NCBI RefSeq assembly: GCF_014697025.1
Contig: NZ_JACJRC010000018.1
Coordinates: 1 to 64,000, forward strand
From: Alkalinema sp. FACHB-956
Lineage (GTDB): Bacteria > Cyanobacteriota > Cyanobacteriia > Leptolyngbyales > Leptolyngbyaceae
Length of the DNA stretch: 64,000 nt
Direction of reading: 5' to 3'
The notes beneath the pieces are model-generated. The model saw only the letters and a list, made by a program, of their open reading frames with translations. It had not been told where the DNA came from and did not search any database. Numbering within the stretch: position 1 is the first letter of the stretch; every line of letters starts with the position of its first letter. A program made the translations under genes and the position numbers. Below are positions 20,354 through 28,122 of the stretch, piece after piece.

Positions 20354-20740
20354 AGGAGCCACTCCTAAATAATTTCTACGTCAATCTATGGGATTAGGTA
20401 TAGAGAAAAAGTCTGAATATTAGCTGAGAACGCCCTAAATGCTCCATTGAGTCCTAGAGTTAACTCTCTCAGGCAGTCCTTAGCCACCCATCATTCACCA
20501 CCGAGTTAAAACCACAATACTAATCACAACCCAAGCAATAATCTCAATTCTCATACCAAATCAACTTGTGATTGCAACCCATAACGATCCCCCTAAATCC
20601 CCCTTAATAAGGGGGACCTTGAAAGAAATTGGCTGAATTCCCCCCTTAATAAGGGGGGTTAGGGGGGATCAGATCTGTAGCAGTGATAAATCCATTTGGT
20701 ATCAATCTCAACCTTCAAATCTATCCTGGGTAGCCTCGCT
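20354..20740. other. Intergenic region between the SDR and NDH-2 genes
   Basis: This 387-base gap between divergent genes holds the SDR ribosome binding site, a 5' leader, and the long inverted repeat at 20586-20670. I see no gene in it. Confidence 0.6.
20586..20670. repeat. Palindromic G/C-run dispersed repeat (CCCTAAATCCCCCTT type)
   Basis: GATCCCCCTAAATCCCCC at the left end is mirrored by GGGGGGTTAGGGGGGATC at the right end, and each arm also holds its own small hairpin (CCCCCTTAATAAGGGGG, present twice). This element type is common in cyanobacterial intergenic DNA and resembles a MITE or REP-like sequence. About 70 bases separate it from the NDH-2 start codon, so it forms part of that leader. 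Confidence 0.85.
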
Positions 20741-22210
20741 ATGCAGCCAACCTCAAAAGCAACCTCACAGGCCATTTCACAAGCAAACGATCCTTCAGCA
20801 GATCATCCAACCATCGTTGTAGGCGGCGGCTTTGTAGGGTTATTCACGGCTCTACATTTAAGTCACCAAAACTACTCCCACCCCATCCTGTTAATTGAAC
20901 AAAACGATCGCTTTAGCTTTAAACCCCTCCTGTATGAATTATTGAGTCATGAATTGCACAGCGAACAGGTTTATCCCAGATACCAAGACCTCCTCGCTGG
21001 CAGTCGAGTGAAATTTGTACAGGATACAGTCACCACGATCGACCTCCATCAAAAACAAATCACTGTCGCATCCGGCCAGCAGTACGACTATGGCAACTTA
21101 GTCTTAGCCTTGGGCAGCAAGACCACCTATTTCCACACCCCAGGAGCCGATCGCCACACCTTTCCCCTCACCAACGGAGCCGAAGCGATCGCCCTACGCA
21201 GGCACCTACGAACCCGTCTGCACGAGGCTTTACAACTCAAAACCTGCGCAGAACGCCGTGCCCTCTTAACCGTCGCGATCGTCGGTGCAGGGCCTGCGGG
21301 AATTGAATTAGCCTGTACACTGGCGGATTTACTCCCCATTTGGTACGACGAACTCGGCGGCGATAGTCACGAAATTCGCATTGTCTTAGTCAACCGCAGC
21401 CGCGAGTTACTCAAAGGAGACATCAACAGTCAACTCCGCTGCACCGTACAGCGGGCATTGAAACAACGACAAGTTGAGTTTCTCTTTGATGCAGCCGTCA
21501 GTGAAATCCAATCCGATCGCCTTCACTACCAACAACATAAACAAGACCACACATTAAACGCTGGAACCATCGTCTGGACAGCAGGCACCAGTCCCAATTC
21601 CTTGTTGATGACGTTACCCATCGCCGCTGAAAATCGCGATCCGCGCGGACGCTTAATCGTCACCCCCATGCTGCAACTCCCCGAATTCCCCGAAGTCTTC
21701 GCCGCTGGAGATTGCGCCATCACTCCCAGCAATCCTCAGCCACCCACCGCCCAAGTCGCCTACCAGCAAGGACAGGCGATCGCGCAAAATCTCAAATTAC
21801 AAACTGAAGGCAAAGCGCTCCTTCCCGTGCAAGTCTACCTACGGGGAACCTTAATGAAACTGGGCTTAAACGAAGGCGTCGCCAATCTTTTCAACAAAGT
21901 GCAAATCAAAGGTCAACCAGGACATCTAATGCGGCAGGCCACCTATTTACGGCTCCTACCCACTCCCGCCCACAACGCCCGCATTACCACCGAATGGCTG
22001 ACCGACGAACTGTTACAACGTCACCGACCCTTTACGCCAATGCAACTGGGACAAACCCCGTTTCTGCAAGGTATGGCCGCGATCGCCGCCAGCTTGATTC
22101 TCGCCTCCCCCTTAGCTTGGCGGGCTGCCCAACCTCAGCAATTCCAACAATCCCTCCATTGGTCAGGCATTCCCACATTACTCGATCAATGGGTCACTGC
22201 AAAACGCTGA
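20741..22210 (+). CDS. Type-II NAD(P)H dehydrogenase (NDH-2)-like flavoprotein
   Basis: About 489 residues. Two dinucleotide-binding folds are visible: VVGGGFVGLFTALHL (about residue 28) for FAD and VAIVGAGPAGIELACTL (about 180) for NAD(P)H, plus FAAGDCA. The pattern fits single-subunit, non-proton-pumping NADH:quinone oxidoreductases. A C-terminal hydrophobic segment (MAAIAASLILASPLAW) would anchor it to the membrane. I chose ATG 20741 (MQPTSKATS) over TTG 20696, which lies at the edge of the dispersed repeat leader. It is followed by DoxX-like and GMC genes on the same strand, suggesting a quinone-linked oxidation module. Confidence 0.85.
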   Translation: MQPTSKATSQAISQANDPSADHPTIVVGGGFVGLFTALHLSHQNYSHPILLIEQNDRFSFKPLLYELLSHELHSEQVYPRYQDLLAGSRVKFVQDTVTTIDLHQKQITVASGQQYDYGNLVLALGSKTTYFHTPGADRHTFPLTNGAEAIALRRHLRTRLHEALQLKTCAERRALLTVAIVGAGPAGIELACTLADLLPIWYDELGGDSHEIRIVLVNRSRELLKGDINSQLRCTVQRALKQRQVEFLFDAAVSEIQSDRLHYQQHKQDHTLNAGTIVWTAGTSPNSLLMTLPIAAENRDPRGRLIVTPMLQLPEFPEVFAAGDCAITPSNPQPPTAQVAYQQGQAIAQNLKLQTEGKALLPVQVYLRGTLMKLGLNEGVANLFNKVQIKGQPGHLMRQATYLRLLPTPAHNARITTEWLTDELLQRHRPFTPMQLGQTPFLQGMAAIAASLILASPLAWRAAQPQQFQQSLHWSGIPTLLDQWVTAKR

Positions 22211-22314
22211 AATGGATTGCTGAGATCCACTAAAGCCATCGTCAGTCAAAACGATTCTCTCACCAGTGAAGTTATCTTCATCCTACTAACTTAGAAACAT
22301 AAGGAGCATTGATC

Positions 22315-22830
22315 ATGAATTACCTATTTAACCTCCGTGCTGCCGTGATCGCAAATCGGATTACTCTCGGGGTTTTCTTCTTTTTCTCAGGGATTGCCAA
22401 TTATCTCAACTTTGGCATTCCCAATGGCTTCTACCAAACGGTACTGACCCAAAAGCTACAAATCATCGGCCCCAATATCCCACCGGGATGGGAAGGCATT
22501 GGCCCACTGCCTGCACTGATCGCAGTTCCCTATGGCTGGTTGCTACCGTTGGCAGAAATCGTCCTAGGTGCATTATTTGCCCTCAATTACTGGGTTCGTT
22601 GGACAGGCTTATTACTCATCCTGATGACCTTCAGTATCGTCCTTGCCTTTGGCATCATTCCCGCCGGTAGCCTGGTTCCCAACGCCGCAGAGAGCTTCAA
22701 TAAAAACATTCTATTCATGACGCTAATTTGGGTTTGCATCGCCTACGAAGCCCACGAACAAAAGATGAGCCGTCGCCGTACCCGCGCGATCGAAGAATCC
22801 AACCTCATGACCTCCAACCATGACATGTAA
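22315..22830 (+). CDS. DoxX-like integral membrane protein
   Basis: About 171 residues with four hydrophobic segments (near residues 15-32, 60-80, 85-115 and 125-145) and the R-x-x-x-G-x-F-F-F-F-S-G pattern of the DoxX/DoxD superfamily near the N-terminus. Members are small quinone-associated or redox-stress membrane proteins; their biochemistry is mostly unknown. AAGGAGC lies 8 bases before ATG 22315. The GMC oxidoreductase starts 32 bases after its stop, so the two are likely cotranscribed and may work together as dehydrogenase and membrane partner. Confidence 0.75.
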   Translation: MNYLFNLRAAVIANRITLGVFFFFSGIANYLNFGIPNGFYQTVLTQKLQIIGPNIPPGWEGIGPLPALIAVPYGWLLPLAEIVLGALFALNYWVRWTGLLLILMTFSIVLAFGIIPAGSLVPNAAESFNKNILFMTLIWVCIAYEAHEQKMSRRRTRAIEESNLMTSNHDM

Positions 22831-22862
22831 TTAGCAACCTAGCAATTTTTTCCGCAATTCCT

Positions 22863-24434
22863 ATGGCACCTTCTTCTCCAATCAACCACCACTACGACCT
22901 GATTATTATCGGTACTGGGGCAGGCGGCGGCACCCTGGCCTATCGGTTAGCGCCCACGGGCAAAAAAATTCTCATCCTCGAGCGAGGGCCATTCCTTCCC
23001 CGGGAGAAAGACAACTGGGACACGGTACAAGTCGTCCAAAAAGACCGCTATCATACTTCAGAAGTTTGGTACGACAACAACGGCCAAGCCATCCATCCAG
23101 GGGTCGGCTATTTCGTCGGAGGCAACACCAAAGTCTACGGCGGAGCCCTCTTTCGCTGGCGGGAACAGGATTTTCACCAAGTCATCCACAAAGGGGGAAT
23201 CTCGCCGGAATGGCCGCTGAAATATGCCGATTTTGAGCCCTATTACAGCCAAGCCGAGCAACTCTACCAAGTCCATGGAAAACGGGGCAGCGATCCTACC
23301 GAACCCCCTGCCAGCGGCGAATATCCCCACCCTGCCATCAGCCATGAACCCCGCATTCAGGAAATCCATAATTCATTGATCGATCGGGGATTACATCCCT
23401 TTTATTTACCGTTGGCAATCAAGCTCAACGAAGTCGATCGACGACTCAGTGCCTGCATTCGTTGTAACACCTGTGATGGTTTCCCGTGCCTGGTGGATGC
23501 AAAAGCCGATGCAGATATCACCTGCATCCGTCCCACAGAACAGTATCCCAACGTGACATTACTCACCGAGGCGCGAGTTCACAAGTTACACACCAGCCCC
23601 TCCGGTCGCGAAGTGACTGCTGTCGAAACGGAATGGAACGGGGAAACCTATCTTTTTTCTGGGTCGATCGTGGTGGTTGCCTGTGGCGCAATTAATTCTG
23701 CGGCACTGCTGCTCAAATCAGCTAATGACAAGCATCCCAACGGACTCGCCAATCGCTCAGACCAAGTGGGACGCAACTTTATGAAGCATCAGAACGGTGC
23801 CATTATTGGCGTTACAACGAAATCCAATTTAACAGCCTTTCAGAAAACGTTAGCAATTAATGATTTCTATTGGGGTGATGAAGATTTTGACTATCCGATG
23901 GGCCATGTGCAGCTACTCGGGAAAGTCAATGCTGATATGATTGCGCAGGAATCGCCCTCAGTCCTAGGGCTATCCCTGCGAGAACACCGAACCTTTGAAG
24001 CGATCGCGGCCCATTCCGTCGATTGGTGGCTCACCGCAGAAGACTTACCCGATCCCAACAATCGCATTACCCTTCGCAACGATTCCATTCAGTTAAACTA
24101 CACCGAAAACAACACAGAAGCCTACGATCGCTTACTAAACCGTTGGATCAAAACCTTAAAAAGTATTGGATGCGGCGAACAAGTGATTTCTGCTAGTTTC
24201 TACTTCCGTAAAAAACTCCCGTTACAAGGCGTAGCCCACCAATGCGGCACCTGTCGCTTTGGAGAAGATCCGACCACGTCTGTTCTCGATCTCCATTGCC
24301 GCACCCATGATGTAGAGAACCTCTACGTAGTAGATGGCAGCTTTTTCCGCTCCAGTGCTGCGGTGAACCCCACTCTGACCATTATTGCCAATGCCCTACG
24401 AGTGGGAGATCACCTGATTGAACAATTAAGCTAG
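22863..24434 (+). CDS. GMC-family FAD oxidoreductase
   Basis: 523 residues. FAD-binding IIIGTGAGGGTLAYRL at the N-terminus, GNTKVYGGALFRWR, and the C-terminal VDGSFFRSSAAVNPTLTIIANALR block identify the glucose-methanol-choline family. A cysteine group CIRCNTCDGFPC near residue 200 is usual in this bacterial subfamily, not an extra cluster proven here. Active-site histidine is likely in VAHQCGTCRFG. Substrate is unknown; a sugar or alcohol is reasonable given the nearby glucosidase and SDR genes. No secretion signal is seen. It ends the likely NDH-2/DoxX/GMC transcript. Confidence 0.85.
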   Translation: MAPSSPINHHYDLIIIGTGAGGGTLAYRLAPTGKKILILERGPFLPREKDNWDTVQVVQKDRYHTSEVWYDNNGQAIHPGVGYFVGGNTKVYGGALFRWREQDFHQVIHKGGISPEWPLKYADFEPYYSQAEQLYQVHGKRGSDPTEPPASGEYPHPAISHEPRIQEIHNSLIDRGLHPFYLPLAIKLNEVDRRLSACIRCNTCDGFPCLVDAKADADITCIRPTEQYPNVTLLTEARVHKLHTSPSGREVTAVETEWNGETYLFSGSIVVVACGAINSAALLLKSANDKHPNGLANRSDQVGRNFMKHQNGAIIGVTTKSNLTAFQKTLAINDFYWGDEDFDYPMGHVQLLGKVNADMIAQESPSVLGLSLREHRTFEAIAAHSVDWWLTAEDLPDPNNRITLRNDSIQLNYTENNTEAYDRLLNRWIKTLKSIGCGEQVISASFYFRKKLPLQGVAHQCGTCRFGEDPTTSVLDLHCRTHDVENLYVVDGSFFRSSAAVNPTLTIIANALRVGDHLIEQLS

Positions 24435-24478
24435 ACAGTGAGGCATGGGATTTGGCCTTTTAACGCTAGCTTTTGGGA

Positions 24479-26053
24479 TTAGTACTTTAATTTTTGGGCA
24501 GCCCGTAACTCTTTTCCGAGCAACTTCCATAGACGTTTGCGTTGCTCCGGCGTAATCGGACGACTGCCCTTGATCCAATGGGTCACCATCGATCGATCCA
24601 TCTTTAATTGCGTCGCCAAATACGCCTTACTCCAGCCCTTCAACGTCAACGCCACATCCAACGTTTGCCCAGAAATTACCGCTGGAATCCGAGCCGCCCC
24701 CAGCCCAGCCTTCGGACGAATCAGCACCGCCGCTTTTTTGCGATCGTCCCTCGACGGGCTCCCTTGCGGCCCCGCCCCCTCATCCCCAGCCATGGCTATC
24801 CCGGTATCTATCCCATCCTTAGCAATCACAATTTGCATCGGGCGAATCATCAGCCTTGCATCCAACCAAGTTTCAAACCACTGCGCAAGACTTTCTGGCA
24901 GCGGCCCCGCCTCCCCACCATTCACACTCCAACTAGGCCGTAACGATACCGGATAGGTCATCGCATCAAAGCCAATTTCCCAACCTAAATTTTTCAACGA
25001 CAACAGGGCATTATTCCACCGCACAAACAATCGCGTCCGCGTTTCCTCCGTCTTATAAAACCCAGACAGCACCTTCGGATCTTCCACCTGTTCCAATAAA
25101 TCCTGAACGCGATAATGCCCCGTCACATACAACTGCCCAATCACCGAAATAAAAATCGCCAGCCGAGCCGCCAATCGCTTACGGTTCGGGTTGATCTGCA
25201 AAATCCCCCGCGCCCAATTTCCGTACTGCTGAAGGGCTTGAATCCCTCGGGACAAGTCCGCCGCCCCCAGCATCTCCACCCAATTTCCAGGTCGCAGCCG
25301 AATCATCAACTCATCCGGAGCCCCTGGGCGATGGGTAGACCCAGCCTCCTGTCCAGGCAGCAACTTACCACTGTAACTTAATTCTTCCAGCAGCCACATG
25401 GGATAGTTCACCCAGCGGAACAAGCCTTGGCTTTCGTCCAGATAACTGACCATCACTGACAAACTGCACAACAGTTGCAGCATCTCTTCCAGCTTTTTCA
25501 GCTTTTGGAGCAGTGTCAGGTCAGCTTGCTTCTCACCAATCACAAAATCGACTAAACCCGTCCCTCGAAGGGTCAGGACACTGCGCCAGGGCCGATCGGC
25601 TTCCGAAACTTCCGCCACCAATGACAGAAACACATAGGCCGCCTCAATCCCCAAGCGCTGCAAAATCTCCCAAGCCGCCCGCCCCGGAATGAGGTGAATC
25701 TGCTGCCGATCGGGCTGCTGAACCACAATCTCCTGTTCAATCAAACTCTCTTGAAACACCGTCATCAACGGCATCGGAGTCGCTTCTGGTTGCCCACCTG
25801 TCCCGATCGGAGGTTGCCCCGGCTGAGGGCGATCGGACGCATCCAAGGGCGCTGGGGCATCGGGCAAATCGGATAGATCTTCGGATGGGGTGGGCCGTTC
25901 CATCCGCTGTTGCGTCAGCTCCACCGCCGTTTCCCGATAGCGCCGGGGATCCCCTTCCGCCAAAGGCCGCTCCGCAGATTTGCGGCTGTAGAGCTTTTGC
26001 AGAGCTTCCTGCCAGCTCGGGTTGTCATTAGAAGGGGGCAATGGCGCAGTCAC
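24479..26053 (-). CDS. Unrecognised protein with C-terminal helix-turn-helix
   Basis: 524 residues, not a family I can name. Residues 1-105 are proline-rich and charged, probably disordered. A folded core (about 105-400) has heptad-like stretches such as LTLLQKLKKLEEMLQLL. The C-terminal 55 residues (about 465-520) look like an XRE/lambda-type helix-turn-helix: LTLKGWSKAYLATQLKMDRS followed by MVTHWIKGSRPITPEQRKRLW. So it probably binds DNA, or is a regulator with a large sensing domain. GTG 26053 is the start, supported by AAGGA 7 bases upstream. It is divergent from the glycosyltransferase and convergent with the GMC gene. Confidence 0.6.
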   Translation of the reverse strand: MTAPLPPSNDNPSWQEALQKLYSRKSAERPLAEGDPRRYRETAVELTQQRMERPTPSEDLSDLPDAPAPLDASDRPQPGQPPIGTGGQPEATPMPLMTVFQESLIEQEIVVQQPDRQQIHLIPGRAAWEILQRLGIEAAYVFLSLVAEVSEADRPWRSVLTLRGTGLVDFVIGEKQADLTLLQKLKKLEEMLQLLCSLSVMVSYLDESQGLFRWVNYPMWLLEELSYSGKLLPGQEAGSTHRPGAPDELMIRLRPGNWVEMLGAADLSRGIQALQQYGNWARGILQINPNRKRLAARLAIFISVIGQLYVTGHYRVQDLLEQVEDPKVLSGFYKTEETRTRLFVRWNNALLSLKNLGWEIGFDAMTYPVSLRPSWSVNGGEAGPLPESLAQWFETWLDARLMIRPMQIVIAKDGIDTGIAMAGDEGAGPQGSPSRDDRKKAAVLIRPKAGLGAARIPAVISGQTLDVALTLKGWSKAYLATQLKMDRSMVTHWIKGSRPITPEQRKRLWKLLGKELRAAQKLKY

Positions 26054-26274
26054 AGAGAGTCCTTAGCAATCGTCAATACCGGGGTTTCCAGCGCTTTTAT
26101 TTTAACGTCCCTCGCTAAATTGTGAAAATCTATAGCCGGAGTCTGAATTCTTCCGTCGTAGGATAGATAGCTGAAGCGGTAATATGCCAGTATCGTCGGA
26201 GGGGTACAGGATTTGATCAGGGAGTAGGAAAGTGGGCGTTGAGCGATGAGTTGAGTAATTATTTGGGGATAAAA

Positions 26275-26409
26275 CTGGAGATCACTCGCTGGAGATCACT
26301 CGCTGGAGATCACTCACTGGAGATAACTGTGTCTCAGAAGATAACTGTGTCTCAGACAGCTATGACAGCTATGACAGCTATGACTGAGTTGACTAAGTTG
26401 ACTAAGTTG
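26275..26409 (+). repeat. Nested tandem repeats at the glycosyltransferase 5' end
   Basis: Four repeat sets follow each other: CTGGAGATCACTCG-type 14-bp units (26275-26316, three copies plus a partial), AGATAACTGTGTCTCAG twice with period 18 (26321-26355), ACAGCTATG three times (26356-26382), and TTGACTAAG twice (26389-26406). Only the 14-bp set would shift a reading frame; the 18- and 9-bp sets preserve it. Each ACAGCTATG supplies an in-frame ATG of the glycosyltransferase. Confidence 0.92.
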
Positions 26410-27501
26410 CGATTTGGAATTGTTGCGATCGGTCGAAATGAAGGGGATCGGCTGAAACGCTGTCTTCTCTCGGCTCAAGCTCAAATGCGTGCGATCGCAG
26501 AGATATCCGATGAGTCTTGCCAAAGTGCGCTTCCCCCGGATGCAACCCAGACTTCCGCTACGATGCAGACTTCTATTCGGTATCCGATTGTTTATGTGGA
26601 TTCTGGATCAACGGACGAGAGTGTTGCTTTTGCTCGATCGATCGGCGTTGAGGTGGTCGAATTAGACCTCTCCAAACCCTTTACGGCTGCCCGTGCCCGA
26701 AACGCTGGAGCAAATCAGTTATTTGAACAGTATCCCCAGTTAGATTTTGTGCAGTTTATTGATGGGGATTGTGAGTTTATTGAGGGGTGGTTTGACAGCG
26801 CAATCGCAACGTTTGATGGGAATCCTCAAGTCGTGGTCGTCTGTGGTCGCCTGCACGAACGCTTTCCCGATCGTTCCCGCTACAACGCCCTGTGCGATTT
26901 GGAATGGAACACACCTGTAGGCGAAACGAAAGAATGCGGCGGGATCGCCCTGATGCGCCGATCGGCCTTCCAAGCCGTCAGTGGATTTAACCCCCAGTTA
27001 ATTGCCGGAGAAGAGCCAGAACTCTGCGTGCGGCTGCGACGGCAAGGGGGCACCATTCGGCGGATTGCGGCTGATATGGCATGGCATGACGCCAATATGA
27101 CACGGTTTAGCCAGTGGTGGCGACGATCGCTGCGATCGGGCTATGCCTACGCAGAAGGAGCATGGCTGCATGGACGGTCCCCAGAACGCCATTGGGTCAA
27201 GGAAACCCGTAGCATTTGGCTCTGGGGCTTAATGTTTCCAGTCTTAGCCCTCGGTTTCGCCCCTTTCACCTTCGGGTTGAGCCTCGTGGGGTTAATCGCC
27301 CTCTACGGACTTCAAGGGTATCGGATCTACCAATATTGTCGTAGACAGCGATCGATGACACCCTCCCAAGCTCAACTCTATGCGTTTTTCTGCGTTCTAG
27401 TCAAATTTCCCCAAGCCCTCGGACAGATGCAATTCCAGCAACTACGACGACAGGGCAAACAACGCACCATCATTGAATACAAACAGCCCAGTCAAACTTG
27501 A
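26362..27501 (+). CDS. Family-2 glycosyltransferase
   Basis: About 379 residues from the first repeat ATG. A GT-A fold is indicated by FGIVAIGRNEGDRLKRCL, YVDSGSTDESV, the D-x-D-like IDGDCEF, and the acceptor-loop ECGGIALMRRSAF and GEEPELCVRLRRQG. Two or three C-terminal hydrophobic segments (around LWGLMFPVLALGFAPFTFGLSLVGLIALYG) suggest membrane attachment. It probably adds a sugar to a polysaccharide or lipid carrier, but donor and acceptor are unknown. Three in-frame ATGs (26362, 26371, 26380) lie in a 9-bp tandem repeat giving an MTAMTAMTAMTE start; the frame is open back to 26239 (TTG). No clear ribosome binding site decides between them. Confidence 0.82.
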   Translation: MTAMTAMTELTKLTKLRFGIVAIGRNEGDRLKRCLLSAQAQMRAIAEISDESCQSALPPDATQTSATMQTSIRYPIVYVDSGSTDESVAFARSIGVEVVELDLSKPFTAARARNAGANQLFEQYPQLDFVQFIDGDCEFIEGWFDSAIATFDGNPQVVVVCGRLHERFPDRSRYNALCDLEWNTPVGETKECGGIALMRRSAFQAVSGFNPQLIAGEEPELCVRLRRQGGTIRRIAADMAWHDANMTRFSQWWRRSLRSGYAYAEGAWLHGRSPERHWVKETRSIWLWGLMFPVLALGFAPFTFGLSLVGLIALYGLQGYRIYQYCRRQRSMTPSQAQLYAFFCVLVKFPQALGQMQFQQLRRQGKQRTIIEYKQPSQT

Positions 27502-27876
27502 CCCTACTTTCCTGAGGACTATCCCTGAGGACGGTTCCCAGCAATCTCTATCCATTCCCCTCTGACAAGTTACATAAATTTGCAGTCCAGCTTCCAACCA
27601 TCGGAAATATAGTGTATTATTGAGATTAAATATCAATAAGCTGTTGGTCAGTCGAAATTCCCTATTCTTTGTCCACTTTTCTCCTAGAATCTTGCTAAGG
27701 AGTCAGACATCTATCATTCCCTTTGAATCTCGATCGCCTCTGAATTTCTGCCTTCCATCCCGTCCCAGTTCCACAACCCATTCCCCACGATCCCCCCATT
27801 TCTGTTTACCTCAACGTTGATCTCAACTTCGTCGATTCTGTTATCCCTACCCTAGATTCTTACCCTACATCCTTAT
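27502..27876. other. Leader region upstream of feoA
   Basis: This 375-base gap carries the palindrome at 27617-27639 and a pyrimidine-rich stretch without open frames of interest. I see no gene in it. A long leader or a promoter near the palindrome would both fit. Confidence 0.5.
27617..27639. promoter_or_regulatory. Possible Fur-type operator upstream of feoAB
   Basis: TTATTGA (27617-27623) and TCAATAA (27633-27639) form a perfect 7-bp inverted repeat around an AT-rich 9-base spacer. AT-rich palindromes of about this size near iron-uptake genes are often Fur sites, but it is not a close match to the classic 19-bp Fur box, and it lies about 240 bases before feoA. Confidence 0.4.
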
Positions 27877-28116
27877 ATGCCTACCACCAGTCTTGCAAAC
27901 CTCAAACCCGGTCAATCCGCTGAAATTGTAGATTTTGAGGTTGATCCCAGCCTAGAACGTCGGCTCCATGCCCTAGGATTTCGTCAAGGACAGGAAATTC
28001 ATCTTCTGCGACGAGGCTGGCTGTCAGGGCCACTCCATGTACGCATTTGTATGACAGAACTCATGCTGCGTCATCGGGATGCCCATCTCGTTCGCGTCAC
28101 TGCGGTGAACGGTTAA
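27877..28116 (+). CDS. feoA: Ferrous iron transport protein FeoA
   Basis: 79 residues of the SH3-like FeoA fold: SLANLKPGQSAEIVDFE, RRLHALGFRQGQEIHLLRRG, and a terminal L-RHRDAHLVRV strand. FeoA binds the cytoplasmic part of FeoB and is needed for Fe(II) uptake. It ends 6 bases before feoB, so the two form an operon. No Shine-Dalgarno sequence is visible before the ATG. Confidence 0.93.
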   Translation: MPTTSLANLKPGQSAEIVDFEVDPSLERRLHALGFRQGQEIHLLRRGWLSGPLHVRICMTELMLRHRDAHLVRVTAVNG

Positions 28117-28122
28117 CGATCC

